NCBI RefSeq assembly: GCF_030913365.1
Contig: NZ_CP133160.1
Location: 248,001-312,000 of the forward strand
DNA from: Stenotrophomonas sp. 24(2023)
GTDB lineage: Bacteria > Pseudomonadota > Gammaproteobacteria > Xanthomonadales > Xanthomonadaceae
DNA: 64,000 nt
Direction of reading: 5' to 3'
Part shown: one piece after another, positions 28,829-37,403 of the stretch
How positions within the stretch are numbered: the first letter of the stretch is position 1
Layout: each line of letters starts with the position of its first letter
The notes under the pieces: model-generated
Seen by the model: only the letters and a program-made list of their open reading frames with translations
Database searches by the model: none
Told to the model about the DNA's origin: nothing
Position numbers and translations under genes: made by a program

Positions 28829-29371
28829 TCAGCGGTGGCGTTGCCGCCACTGCATGCGCGACTGGCCCCATATCTCCACCGGCTTGCCCTGCAGTGGCGG
28901 CGGCAGCTCGCCCATGCGCAGCAGCGTGCTGCCCAGCTTGCCCGCCACGCGCTTGGAGCTCACGTTCTCCGGCGCGATGGTGTGGATGATCTCGTCCCAG
29001 CCCAGCGTGTCGAAGGCCCAATCCATTGCCGCCACCGCCGCTTCCGGTGCGTACCCCCTGCCCCAGCTGGCACGGCAGATGCCCCAGCCGATCTCGGTGC
29101 CGGGCCATCCCAGCGGTTGCCAGGGCCCCATGCGCCCCACCCAGGCACCGGTGTCTTTCTCGATCACGCTGAACATCGAGAAGCCGAACAGGTGCCAGCT
29201 GCCGGCCAGGCTGCAGAAACCGCGCCATGCGGTCTGCGGCGCCTGCACGCCCCCCAGGTGGGTCATCACCCCCTCATCGGCGCAGAACGCCAGATACGGC
29301 TCCAGGTCCTGTTGCTGCACCGGGCGCAGCAGCAGGCGCGCGGTTTCGATGCGCAGGTCGAAAATGCTCAT
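28829..29371 (-). CDS. GNAT-family acetyltransferase (RimJ/RimL-like)
   Basis: 180 residues from ATG 29371; an upstream in-frame ATG would add a cysteine-rich unconserved 32-residue prefix that overlaps a terminator. Family blocks: IETARLLLRP at the N-terminus, GWGICRASWGRGYAPEAA (acetyl-CoA pyrophosphate-binding motif A) near residue 97, and ENVSSKRVAGKLG near 137. It probably modifies an amino terminus or an amino group on a small molecule. It sits on the minus strand between the GST operon and a terminator for the next gene. Confidence 0.82.
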   Translation of the reverse strand: MSIFDLRIETARLLLRPVQQQDLEPYLAFCADEGVMTHLGGVQAPQTAWRGFCSLAGSWHLFGFSMFSVIEKDTGAWVGRMGPWQPLGWPGTEIGWGICRASWGRGYAPEAAVAAMDWAFDTLGWDEIIHTIAPENVSSKRVAGKLGSTLLRMGELPPPLQGKPVEIWGQSRMQWRQRHR

Positions 29372-29427
29372 GGCGACTCCCTGTCGGTGGATGCACTGCA
29401 TCATTGCAGATACCCGGCAACAGGCAC

Positions 29428-29460
29428 AAAAAAAGCAGGCCGGCGCATCGGCCGGCCTGC
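29428..29460 (-). terminator. Intrinsic terminator of the glycine-zipper gene
   Basis: Stem GCAGGCCGGC / GCCGGCCTGC with a GCATCG loop; on the minus strand it is followed by seven T (AAAAAAA 29428-29434). It lies 24 bases after the 29485-30321 stop. Confidence 0.85.
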
Positions 29461-29484
29461 TGTGCATCCTGCGGCAAGAGGGTA

Positions 29485-30321
29485 TTACTGGCGATTGGTC
29501 GCCACGTCACCGGCCGCCGCCGTCTGGGTGACCAGCTGGCCATCGACCACCGGCAGGCGGTCGCTGGCAGGCTTGTTGTCCATGCGCACGGTCTTCTCCG
29601 CGCCATCGTAGCGGTAGGTCACGTTGTAGCCCTTCACCACATCGCTGGTGCCCATCGCGATGCGGTTGCCCGGCTGGCTGGCCATGCGCATCGTGCCGGT
29701 GGTGCCGTCTTCATTGCGGTAGGTCACGTTGTAGCCGGTGACCCGGCTGGACTGCGACGTCGCCGTTTCGGTGTGGCACTGGCGCTCGGTACGGTTGACC
29801 ACGCGGCCACCGACATGGCGCTTGTCGATCTGGTTGCCGACCACGCCACCGGCGACGGCACCGGCCACGGTTGCGGCCTTGCGGCCATTGCCACCGCCCA
29901 CCTGGTTGCCGAGCAGGCCGCCGACCACCGCACCGATCACGGTGCCGCCGACATTGCCGTCACGCTCCGGCAGGCGCTCCTGCACCACCACATCCTCGCA
30001 GACCTCATGCGGGGTCTGGGTGGTGGACGTCTCGCGCACCGGCTCGGTGCCGATCACGGTGGCGTAGGCCTTTTCCTTCTGGGTGATCGGATCGACCTTC
30101 AGCACGTCGGCATATTCCAGCCCACGCTTGCCGCTGGCATCGAGCTGGTCGGTACGTGCACCGTCGTCAGCGGTGCTACCGGCCACCAGGCGCGACGCAC
30201 CATGGTCGGCTGCCACGGTGTCCGGCGAGGCACTGCCTCCCTTCATGAAGGCAGCCGTGGCGATACCACCGACCAGCAGCGCGCCCGCGGCGACCAGGAC
30301 AGTTGTTGTTGTGCTTTTCAT
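29485..30321 (-). CDS. Glycine-zipper 2TM envelope protein
   Basis: 278 residues from ATG 30321 (GGAG SD). A short N-terminal membrane segment (about 7-28) anchors it. Residues around 128-170 form a glycine zipper (GTVIGAVVGGLLGNQVGGG ... AGAVAGGVVGNQIDK), a pair of small-residue membrane-interacting helices as in Rickettsia 17-kDa surface antigen and SlyB-like proteins. The C-terminal half contains two related YNVTYR strands about 35 residues apart. Function unknown; probable outer-membrane or periplasmic structural protein. A similar but lipid-anchored glycine-zipper protein lies at 32968. Confidence 0.72.
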   Translation of the reverse strand: MKSTTTTVLVAAGALLVGGIATAAFMKGGSASPDTVAADHGASRLVAGSTADDGARTDQLDASGKRGLEYADVLKVDPITQKEKAYATVIGTEPVRETSTTQTPHEVCEDVVVQERLPERDGNVGGTVIGAVVGGLLGNQVGGGNGRKAATVAGAVAGGVVGNQIDKRHVGGRVVNRTERQCHTETATSQSSRVTGYNVTYRNEDGTTGTMRMASQPGNRIAMGTSDVVKGYNVTYRYDGAEKTVRMDNKPASDRLPVVDGQLVTQTAAAGDVATNRQ

Positions 30322-30483
30322 GACCTGCTCCTTGCGGACCATCCGCAACGTTCATGGGCAGATTGCAGCATGCACACCCTGAACGGAATCTCCACATTTC
30401 CTGCATATTCACACCCCCCATTCAGCAAAGGGAAATCCACGGCCCGTGGTAGCGTTTGCACATTCCTCACCGAGCTCCCCGCC

Positions 30484-30696
30484 ATGGCCAACCCCCTGTT
30501 GCTGCCCCTGCTGGAGTGGGCGCGCCGGCTGCGCTTCCCCACCCTGTTCAAGATCACCGCCGGCCTGTTCGCCCTGACCCTGTTCATCCCCGACCCGATT
30601 CCGTTCGTGGATGAGCTGCTGCTGGGCATGGGCACCCTGCTGCTGGCCAACTGGAAGCAGCGCAGCGCCGTGCCCGCGCCTGTCCCACGGCGCTGA
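30484..30696 (+). CDS. Small membrane protein, DUF6116-like
   Basis: 70 residues with a basic amphipathic N-terminus (LLEWARRLRFPTLFK) and a hydrophobic segment (about residues 24-40) followed by PFVDELLLGMGTLLLANWK. This composition matches the small xanthomonad DUF6116 family. Stop and the next start are separated by two bases, so tatD is translated from the same message. Role unknown. Confidence 0.7.
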   Translation: MANPLLLPLLEWARRLRFPTLFKITAGLFALTLFIPDPIPFVDELLLGMGTLLLANWKQRSAVPAPVPRR

Positions 30697-30698
30697 AC

Positions 30699-31466
30699 GT
30701 GCTGATCGACAGCCACTGCCACCTGGACGCCGCCGAGTTCGATCCCGACCGCGCCACGGTGATCGCGCGCGCGCGCGCGGCCGGCGTACAGGCCCAGGTA
30801 GTGCCGGCGGTCACCGCGGCCAGCTGGCCGAAACTGCGCGACGTCTGCCAGCAGGCACCGGGCCTGTACCCGGCCTACGGCCTGCACCCGATGTTCCTGG
30901 CCGAGCACCAGCCCGGGCACCTGCAGGCGCTGGCAGGCTGGGTCGAGCGCGAGCGGCCCTGCGCGATCGGCGAATGCGGGCTGGATTTCTTCATCGACGG
31001 CCTGGATGCCCAGGCGCAGCAGCACTACTTCACCGGCCAGCTGGCGCTGGCACGCGAGCATGACCTGCCGGTGATCGTGCATGCACGGCGTGCGGTGGAT
31101 GCGGTGATCGCAGCGATCAGCCGCGTCGGCGGACTGCGCGGGGTGGTGCACAGTTTTTCCGGCAGCCCCGAGCAGGCCGCGCAGCTGCACAAGCGCGGCT
31201 TCCTGCTGGGCCTGGGCGGGCCGGTCACCTACGAACGCGCGCAGCGCCTGCAGCGCTTGGTGCGGCAGATGCCGCTGGAACAGCTGCTGCTGGAAACCGA
31301 TGCCCCGGACCAGCCCGATGCGGGCATTCGCGGCCAGCGCAACGAGCCGGCACGGCTGGCGGATATCGCCACGCATATCGCCAGGCTGCGCGGCATCGAG
31401 ACGGAAGCGCTGGCGCGGGCCACCACCGAGAATGCGCGCCGGCTGTTCGGCTTGCCCGCTGCCTGA
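30699..31466 (+). CDS. tatD: TatD-family metal-dependent hydrolase/DNase
   Basis: Amidohydrolase-fold nuclease family (TatD/YcfH/YjjV). GTG 30699 gives 255 residues starting MLIDSHCHLD, the metal-binding HxH motif at residues 6-8. Later ligands: GECGLDFF (Glu near 92), VIVHAR (His near 128), VVHSFSG (His near 151) and the final ETDAPDQ (Asp near 206). E. coli family members act on DNA in repair and cell-death. GTG is preferred because the gene starts two bases after the stop of the membrane gene. A (CG)8 run at 30764-30779 encodes ARARA. Confidence 0.88.
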   Translation: MLIDSHCHLDAAEFDPDRATVIARARAAGVQAQVVPAVTAASWPKLRDVCQQAPGLYPAYGLHPMFLAEHQPGHLQALAGWVERERPCAIGECGLDFFIDGLDAQAQQHYFTGQLALAREHDLPVIVHARRAVDAVIAAISRVGGLRGVVHSFSGSPEQAAQLHKRGFLLGLGGPVTYERAQRLQRLVRQMPLEQLLLETDAPDQPDAGIRGQRNEPARLADIATHIARLRGIETEALARATTENARRLFGLPAA

Positions 31467-31495
31467 GAGCCCGGCGTTGCCAGCAGCACGCGCCG

Positions 31496-32323
31496 TCAGG
31501 CGCCGGCGACGGCCTCGCTGGCGGCAGCCTTCACCTTTTTCGGTTCCAGCAGCATCTCCAGCGCCTTGCCAACGGCCGCGAACGCGAACGCACCGGTGAT
31601 ATGGGTGGCGGCCCCCAGGCCGGCCCCGCAATCGAGTTTGAGCGCTGCATCGGCCCCCAGGTTGGGGCGGATGCCGCACACGCTGCCATCGGCCTGCGGG
31701 TATTTCACGTTTTCCAGTGAATACACCGCCGGCACGCCGAAGTAGCGCTTGGCGTTCTTGGGGAAATTGAATTCACTGCGCAGCTTCTTGCGGATCAGTG
31801 CCAGCATGGCGTCATGCTCGGTGCGCGAGACATCGCGGATGCGCACCAGGGTGGGATCGGTACGGCCCCCGGCGGCGCCGACCGTCAGCAACGGCAGCTT
31901 GCGGCGGCGGCACCAGGCGATGGTTTCCACCTTCACCCGGAAGCTGTCGCAGGCATCGATGACCAGATCGAAGCCGCGGTCCAGCAGCTCGGCCATGTTC
32001 GATACGGTCAGGAACGCCTGCACCGCGTCCACATCGATGTCCGGGTTGATCGCCCGGCAGCGCTCGGCCATCGCCTCGGCCTTGTTGCGGCCGTAGTTGC
32101 CTTCCAGCGCCGGCAGCTGGCGGTTGGTGTTGGATACGCAGATGTCGTCGGCGTCGATCAGGGTGAGGTGGCCGACGGCCGAGCGTGCGAGCGCCTCGAC
32201 CACCCAGGAACCGACCCCGCCCATGCCGACCACCGCCACGCGGCTGCCCTGCAGGCGCTCGAGCGCGCCCACGCCATACAGCCGTTCGATACCGGCGAAG
32301 CGTTGTTTGACCTGTTCGTTCAT
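31496..32323 (-). CDS. tcdA: tRNA threonylcarbamoyladenosine dehydratase TcdA (CsdL/YgdL)
   Basis: E1-like ATP-dependent enzyme that cyclises t6A at position 37 of ANN-decoding tRNAs. 275 residues. The adenylation domain has GMGGVGSWVVEALARS (Rossmann nucleotide-binding) near residue 32 and DADDICVSNTNRQ, where Arg contacts ATP. The family-typical RTDPTLVRIRDVSRTEHD and the C-terminal FPKNAKRYFG follow. It is convergent with tatD and has no terminator visible between them. Confidence 0.92.
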   Translation of the reverse strand: MNEQVKQRFAGIERLYGVGALERLQGSRVAVVGMGGVGSWVVEALARSAVGHLTLIDADDICVSNTNRQLPALEGNYGRNKAEAMAERCRAINPDIDVDAVQAFLTVSNMAELLDRGFDLVIDACDSFRVKVETIAWCRRRKLPLLTVGAAGGRTDPTLVRIRDVSRTEHDAMLALIRKKLRSEFNFPKNAKRYFGVPAVYSLENVKYPQADGSVCGIRPNLGADAALKLDCGAGLGAATHITGAFAFAAVGKALEMLLEPKKVKAAASEAVAGA

Positions 32324-32403
32324 CCCGTTATTTTAACGTGCCGGCAAGCGTGCCCACAGCGCACCGATGCCAAACCCACCGTTGCACGCCAGGAGCGCCC
32401 GCC

Positions 32404-32838
32404 ATGAACGCCAGCCCGCCCCGCCGTCCTTCCGCCGCCCAGCGCTATCTGTTCATGCTGGGCCTGGGCCTGTTGATCGGCCTGGTCGCCACGGTGATGG
32501 TCGGCCGTGCGCTGCAGGCACGGCAGGACCCGTTCCCGTCCAGCCTGATGCAGGTGATGGAGCGCCAGCTGGCCCAGCTGCACACGGCCCAGCAGCACAA
32601 CCGCTGCAGCCTGGCCGACAGCCAGCCACGCCTGCAGAGCCTGCGCCTGCTGTCCAACGACCTGGACCTGGCCTTTCCCGGGCTGAAGGACAGTGCCGGC
32701 TTCCAGCAGCACGGCAGCCAGCTGCGCGCCACGCTCAACAGCGCCCTGGCCAGCCCGGCCGTGGACTGCGCCGCGCTGGCCACGGTGGTCGCGCAGCTGC
32801 AGCAGGACTGCCGTGCCTGCCACCAGGACTTCCGCTGA
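32404..32838 (+). CDS. Membrane-anchored cytochrome c'-like protein
   Basis: 144 residues. One N-terminal transmembrane segment (about 15-34) follows a positive tail, so the rest is periplasmic. The heme-binding CRACH lies at residues 136-140, just before the end (QDFR), as in cytochrome c'/c556 where the motif is C-terminal and a helical bundle precedes it. No obvious sixth ligand. Role unknown; the family binds NO or serves electron transfer. Alternative: a small diheme-lacking sensor. Confidence 0.62.
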   Translation: MNASPPRRPSAAQRYLFMLGLGLLIGLVATVMVGRALQARQDPFPSSLMQVMERQLAQLHTAQQHNRCSLADSQPRLQSLRLLSNDLDLAFPGLKDSAGFQQHGSQLRATLNSALASPAVDCAALATVVAQLQQDCRACHQDFR

Positions 32839-32967
32839 TTCATCTTTCAGCGGGAATACGGGCCGGCGATTGGCACCTTGTTCACGTAGGAAAGTGGACG
32901 ATTCAGCCACCGCTGCACGAAGCAGCGACCACCACCCATGCAGTGCCTCACGGCCAGGAGATGCCCC

Positions 32968-33459
32968 ATGAAGATCCAGCTCATTGCTGCCAGCGCCGTC
33001 GCTACCCTGGCCCTGGCCGGCTGTGCCACTTCGCCCGGTTATGGCGGCGGCGGTTACAACAACGGCTACAACAACGGCGGCTATGGCAATGCCGGCTACA
33101 ACCAGGGCCGTTGCGCCGACTGCGGCATCGTCACCCGCATCAACACCATTCCTTCCGGCCGCACCGCCCCCAGCGCCACCGGCGCGATCCTGGGCGGCAT
33201 CGTCGGCGCGGTGGCCGGCCATGAGATCTCCGACCATACCGGCGGCAGCCGCGGCAACAAGAACATCGCCGCCGCCGCTGGCGCGGTCGGTGGCGCCCTC
33301 GCCGGCAACCAGATCCAGAAGAACGTCACCAGCGATACCTACGACATCACCGTGCGCATGGACGATGGCCGCACCATCGTGGTGAACCAGCGCGACCTGG
33401 CTGGCATCCGCGAAAACACCTACGTGCGTGTGGTCAACGGCCGGGTGGTCCTGCGCTGA
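32968..33459 (+). CDS. Glycine-zipper outer-membrane lipoprotein (SlyB/PcpY-like)
   Basis: 163 residues: signal peptide with lipobox LAGC (Cys19), a Gly/Tyr/Asn-rich region (GYNNGYNNGGYGN), then GAILGGIVGAVAGHEISDHTGG and AAAAGAVGGALAGNQIQKN, two glycine-zipper helices typical of the 17-kDa outer-membrane antigen/SlyB family. The C-terminal part (YDITVRMDDGRTIVVNQ) is a small beta domain. SD AGGAG at eight bases. Probably an envelope-integrity lipoprotein. Confidence 0.8.
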   Translation: MKIQLIAASAVATLALAGCATSPGYGGGGYNNGYNNGGYGNAGYNQGRCADCGIVTRINTIPSGRTAPSATGAILGGIVGAVAGHEISDHTGGSRGNKNIAAAAGAVGGALAGNQIQKNVTSDTYDITVRMDDGRTIVVNQRDLAGIRENTYVRVVNGRVVLR

Positions 33460-33486
33460 GCCAGCCGGTGGCTGGGCCCTCCATGA

Positions 33487-33513
33487 AAAAAGGCCCGCTT
33501 GCGCGGGCCTTTT
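33487..33513. terminator. Bidirectional intrinsic terminator
   Basis: AAAAAGGCCCGC-TTGC-GCGGGCCTTTT. Perfect stem with A/T flanks, shared by the convergent lipoprotein gene and the cold-shock gene. Confidence 0.85.
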
Positions 33514-33537
33514 CCGTTTACCTGCAGTGCGTGCCGA

Positions 33538-33747
33538 TCAGGTCGGCTGCACGGCGTCGGCCTGCAGGCCCTTCTGGCCCTGCACGACGGTGAAGGTGAC
33601 CTTCTGGCCTTCCTTCAGGCTCTTGAAGCCCTGGGTCTGGATGGCACGGAAGTGCACGAACACGTCTTCGCCGTTTTCACGGCTGATGAAGCCGAAGCCC
33701 TTGGCATCGTTGAACCACTTGACGGTACCGGTCTCGCGATCAGACAT
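33538..33747 (-). CDS. cspA: Cold-shock domain protein
   Basis: 69-residue CSD protein that binds single-stranded nucleic acids and melts mRNA structure. RNP1 is KGFGFISR near residue 16 and RNP2 VFVHF near residue 30; FVVQGQKG lies toward the end. ATG 33747 has GGGAG eight bases upstream. A candidate promoter lies about 160 bases upstream, so the message would have a long untranslated leader as in cspA-type thermosensor RNAs. Confidence 0.92.
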   Translation of the reverse strand: MSDRETGTVKWFNDAKGFGFISRENGEDVFVHFRAIQTQGFKSLKEGQKVTFTVVQGQKGLQADAVQPT

Positions 33748-33904
33748 CTCACTAACTCCCTGGTGACTCTCTCTTGTTGTTGGAAACGCCTTCTGGGCGG
33801 CTGACAAGCAAGGGGGAAGCGAGGTGCATCGATGCAGCGGATCGGGAAGATCTAGCGTCATCAGGCCACGATCCACGGTGACCTTGCCAAGCTCAGCGAC
33901 TGCA

Positions 33905-33932
33905 ACTTAACCCGGCCAAAACGAAAAAGCAA
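33905..33932 (-). promoter_or_regulatory. Candidate cold-shock gene promoter
   Basis: On the minus strand, TTGCTT (33932-33927), 16-base spacer, TTAAGT (33910-33905). It would start transcription near 33898 and give a ~150-base 5' leader. Confidence 0.4.
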
Positions 33933-33983
33933 CTGGCAAAATCTTTCACTGTCAACCCCAAATCCCAAACCATACGTATAGGC

Positions 33984-34469
33984 ATGGACCCTTCATTCAT
34001 CTTGTATCTGCTAGCAGCCCTGCTGGTGCTGGCCGGCGTGGCCGGCATCGTGCTGCCCGCCCTTCCCGGGGTCCCGCTGGTCTTCGTCGGCCTGCTGGTG
34101 GCTGCCTGGGCCGACGGTTTTGCCCATGTCGGCTGGCCGTCCCTGCTGGTCCTGGGGCTGCTGACCGTGCTGTCACTGCTGGTGGACGTGCTGGCCACCG
34201 TGGTGGGCGCGCAGCGGGTGGGCGCCAGCCGCAAGGCCCTGTGGGGCACGTTCGTGGGCAGCATCGCCGGGCTGTTCTTCATGCCGGTCGGGCTGCTGGC
34301 CGGCCCCCTGCTGGGTGCCCTGGCCGGCGAGTACTGGCACACCCGGCAGCTCGGGCGCTCGGCCAAGGTGGGGCTGGCGACCTGGCTGGGCATCCTGCTC
34401 GGGGTGGCACTGAAGCTGGCCCTGGTCGTGGCGATGCTGGGCCTGTTCGCCTTCGCCTGGTTCTTCTGA
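33984..34469 (+). CDS. DUF456 family membrane protein
   Basis: 161 residues with five or six hydrophobic segments separated by short loops; VLPALPGVPLVFVGLLVAAWADGF is the family-typical first hairpin and GSIAGLFFMPVGLLAGPLLGALAGE a glycine-zipper-like pair. Inner-membrane protein of unknown function. A TACGTA hexamer 6 bases before the ATG could be a -10 box giving a leaderless message. Confidence 0.82.
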   Translation: MDPSFILYLLAALLVLAGVAGIVLPALPGVPLVFVGLLVAAWADGFAHVGWPSLLVLGLLTVLSLLVDVLATVVGAQRVGASRKALWGTFVGSIAGLFFMPVGLLAGPLLGALAGEYWHTRQLGRSAKVGLATWLGILLGVALKLALVVAMLGLFAFAWFF

Positions 34470-34588
34470 GCCCCTCTTCACGCCACGCGCACGCCTGCGC
34501 CGGGCATAAAACCCGGCAGGGCTGGCCGTTGGCGCGTGCAGCGGCCACACTGTGCGATGACCGTTTTTCCCTTCAAGGGCCTGTTGCA

Positions 34589-35755
34589 ATGACCCTGCCT
34601 GTCCTGTTCTTCCGACGTTCCCCCCTTGCTGCCGCCCTGGTCCTGGCCACCGCCAGCGCCCCACTGGCCGCCCAGGAATTCGCTGCCGGCGCGACCACCA
34701 CGCCGACCGGCTGTGCCGCCATCGACAGTGATGCCGCCCGCCTGGCCTGTTATGACCGCATCTACGGCCGCACCGCGCAGGCCACCGCCGAGGCCGATGC
34801 CGCCGCGACCGCTGCCGCCCAGGCCCTGCGTGAACAACGCCAGGCCGCACGGGTCAGCCAGGGCGAGGAAAAGCTGCGGGCCAAGGTCGGCGACCTGTTC
34901 CGCCCCGCGCCCGACGACAGCGCCCTGGCCAATGCCGGCCGCGGCTCGCTGCTGGACAGCCGCTGGGAACTGGCCGAGGACTCCAAGCTGGGGCCGTTCC
35001 AGCTGCGCGCCTACAAGCCGGTCTACCTGCTGCCGGCGTTCTGGACCAGCGACAAGAACACCACCCCGCACTCCCCGAACCCGGCCAACACGGTGACCCA
35101 GGCGCAGACGCTGGACAGTGCCGAACTGAAGTTCCAGATCAGCTTCAAGACCAAGATCGCCGAGAACCTGTTCGGCGACAACGGCGACATCTGGGCCGGC
35201 TACACCCAAAGCTCGCGCTGGCAGGCCTACAACGGCGAGGATTCGCGCCCGTTCCGCGAAACCAATTACGAGCCGGAAGTGATGATGGTGTTCCGCAACG
35301 GCTACTCGATCGGTGGCTGGCGCGGGCGCATGACCGGCATCAGCCTGAACCACCAGTCCAATGGCCGTGCCGACCCGCTGTCGCGCAGCTGGAACCGGGT
35401 GATGCTCAACATCGGCCTGGACCGCGAGAACTGGGCGCTGGTGCTGCGCCCGTGGTACCGCATTCCCGAGTCCAAGCGTGAAGACAACAACCCGGACATC
35501 GAGGATTACATGGGCCGCGGCGATGCGACCCTGATCTGGAACCGCAACGGCCATGAGGTCGCGCTGATGGCGCGCCATTCGCTGCGCACCGGCAGCCGAT
35601 CGCATGGCGCGCTGCAGCTGGACTACGGCTTCCCCATCAGCAACCTGCTGCGCGGGCATATCCAGGTGTTCGACGGTTATGGCGAAAGCCTGATCGACTA
35701 CAACCACAAGGCCACCTACGTGGGCGTGGGCGTATCGCTGCTGGAGTGGTTCTGA
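34589..35755 (+). CDS. pldA: Outer-membrane phospholipase A
   Basis: Calcium-dependent outer-membrane phospholipase A1 that removes misplaced phospholipids from the outer leaflet. 388 residues; signal peptide to about residue 28 (ASAPLAAQ). The N-terminal ~110-residue helical region precedes a 12-stranded barrel. The catalytic pair His255 and Ser257 appears in NHQSNGR, and YTQSSRWQ is the other conserved block. The following arsC gene overlaps its stop by one base. Confidence 0.92.
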   Translation: MTLPVLFFRRSPLAAALVLATASAPLAAQEFAAGATTTPTGCAAIDSDAARLACYDRIYGRTAQATAEADAAATAAAQALREQRQAARVSQGEEKLRAKVGDLFRPAPDDSALANAGRGSLLDSRWELAEDSKLGPFQLRAYKPVYLLPAFWTSDKNTTPHSPNPANTVTQAQTLDSAELKFQISFKTKIAENLFGDNGDIWAGYTQSSRWQAYNGEDSRPFRETNYEPEVMMVFRNGYSIGGWRGRMTGISLNHQSNGRADPLSRSWNRVMLNIGLDRENWALVLRPWYRIPESKREDNNPDIEDYMGRGDATLIWNRNGHEVALMARHSLRTGSRSHGALQLDYGFPISNLLRGHIQVFDGYGESLIDYNHKATYVGVGVSLLEWF

Positions 35756-36096
35756 TGGCGGTGGTGATCTGGCACAACCCTGCCTGCAGCAATTCACGCG
35801 GGGCACTGAAGCTGATCCGCGATGCCGGCATCGAACCGACGGTGGTGGATTACCTGGCCACCCCGCCGGACGAGGCCACGCTGCGGCGCGTGCTGGCCGA
35901 TGCGGGCCTGCGCGCAGCCGAACTGGTACGCAGCAAGGAGGCCCTGTTCGACGAACTGGGCCTGGCCGGTGCCGACGAGCAGGCGCTGGTAGCGGCGATG
36001 GCCACCCATCCGCGCCTGATCAACCGGCCGGTGGTGATCACGGCCAAGGGCACCGCATTGTGCCGGCCACCGGAAACGGTGCTGTCGCTGCTGTAG
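35755..36096 (+). CDS. arsC: ArsC/YfgD family reductase
   Basis: 113-residue thioredoxin-fold protein of the arsenate reductase (glutaredoxin-coupled) or Spx/YfgD family. The catalytic cysteine lies in HNPACSNSRGAL near residue 11, and the anion-site Arg in HPRLINRPVV near residue 87. ATG 35755 overlaps the pldA stop (TGATG), so it is translated from the pldA message. Without arsR/arsB neighbours a role in arsenate resistance is not proven. Confidence 0.82.
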   Translation: MAVVIWHNPACSNSRGALKLIRDAGIEPTVVDYLATPPDEATLRRVLADAGLRAAELVRSKEALFDELGLAGADEQALVAAMATHPRLINRPVVITAKGTALCRPPETVLSLL

Positions 36097-36116
36097 CCGG
36101 GCGCTGGAGCGTGTGG

Positions 36117-36440
36117 CTAGCCGCCGCCGCACGAGGCCATGCAGCTGCCAGCATCCTGGCTGCAGCTGATCAAGGGTGACTGGTCATAACAGGCCTGCGC
36201 CTGCATGCGGCAGGCCTGGCGCGCGTCCTCGTTCTTGTAGGAATCGCAGCGCGAGGCTGCCTGCGAATCGCAGCTGAAGCGCCGGTCCGAATCGGTCTGT
36301 GCCAGGCATTTCTGCTGGCGCGCCTGGCAGGCCATCACGCATTGCGCACTGGCGTTGTAGCTGCTGCCATCGCCGGGAAGATCGCCCTGGCTGCTGCACC
36401 CGGCCAGCGCCACCAGCGCCACCATCGTCCATCGCCACAT
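36117..36440 (-). CDS. Small cysteine-rich lipoprotein
   Basis: 107 residues from ATG 36440: signal peptide with lipobox LAGC, then a short mature domain with about ten cysteines (e.g. QCVMACQARQQKC, RRFSCDSQAASRC, ISCSQDAGSC), probably a disulphide-rich envelope lipoprotein. Convergent with arsC, divergent from the next gene. No family recognised. Confidence 0.6.
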   Translation of the reverse strand: MWRWTMVALVALAGCSSQGDLPGDGSSYNASAQCVMACQARQQKCLAQTDSDRRFSCDSQAASRCDSYKNEDARQACRMQAQACYDQSPLISCSQDAGSCMASCGGG

Positions 36441-36572
36441 TGACCAGGCCCCTCGCCATTGCCGATGGCGGCAGGGTAGCAGTTGTATGCTGCAGGCGGC
36501 GATGGCCCGCGCCCGCCCTGGCCGTGGCACCCGCCGTGGCCTGCATTCCCCGCTGCAAGGAGCACGCCTGCC

Positions 36573-37304
36573 ATGGAATCCCGCCTTGTCCCCCGCCCTG
36601 TACAGGCACTGCGCCACGCGCTTGCCTGCAGCCTGCTGCTGGCCGCCACGGCGGTGGCAGGTGACACCCCGCTTGAGCCGGTGGACCTTGCACTGCTCGG
36701 CACCCACCTGATCCAGCACGGCGACGATGAGAGCTTCATCCGCTTCCATGTGCAGGCCAGCGGCACCACGCGCGAGGACATCGCGCGTATCCAGCTGCCA
36801 CGGTTCCGGACCAGCATGGCCCAGCTGCGGGCACAGGCGGCCCGCGACGGCGACAAGGGCAACGCCTTCCTCGCGGCGCGCGAGGCATTGACCCGGGTCC
36901 AGTGCGCGCCCAAGGGGCCGGCCAGCGCAACGGCGACCACGGCCGAAGGCGAGGAAACCCGGATCGTCCGTATCCGCTGCCTGTATCCCACCCTCCATCA
37001 CATCGACGCGGACGCGCCTGCGCCGCAGGGCGAAGGCCCGGTCATCGCCGGCAGCAACCGCAGCTGGGCCACCTACCGTCGCGAGCTGTCCGGCCCGGCG
37101 GACACGCCGTTGGAGTTCACCTGGGTATTCCATCGCAACCCGGCGCAAGGGCGCCCGCTCTGGCAGCCGCAGCCGTTCAACTACGAGCAGAACAACCTGC
37201 TGATGGGGGTAGCGCTGTCGGCTACCTCGGTGCCGGGCGGAACGCTGGACATGATCCGGCAGGCCGCCGATGAGGCCGAGGCCGACGCACGCAACGTGCC
37301 CTGA
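36573..37304 (+). CDS. Secreted hypothetical protein
   Basis: 243 residues starting at ATG 36573 (AAGGAG twelve bases upstream). Signal peptide about 12-30 (LLLAATAVAG). A globular domain follows with two cysteines. No known motif; the repeated TREDIARIQ and NPAQGRPLW words did not suggest a family. Stands alone on the plus strand between two minus-strand genes. Confidence 0.5.
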   Translation: MESRLVPRPVQALRHALACSLLLAATAVAGDTPLEPVDLALLGTHLIQHGDDESFIRFHVQASGTTREDIARIQLPRFRTSMAQLRAQAARDGDKGNAFLAAREALTRVQCAPKGPASATATTAEGEETRIVRIRCLYPTLHHIDADAPAPQGEGPVIAGSNRSWATYRRELSGPADTPLEFTWVFHRNPAQGRPLWQPQPFNYEQNNLLMGVALSATSVPGGTLDMIRQAADEAEADARNVP

Positions 37305-37403
37305 GCCTGGCACGGAAACGGAAACGGCGCCCGCAGGCGCCGCTTCCCCATCACCGCTGAGGACGGCCGGCAGGGCCGGCCATTCGCTCCGGAGCGTGTG
37401 GCC

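Noticed and set aside
30764..30779. (CG)8 run in tatD as a phase-variation switch
   Set aside because: The run is short, coding (ARARA) and common in high-GC coding DNA; no evidence of variation.
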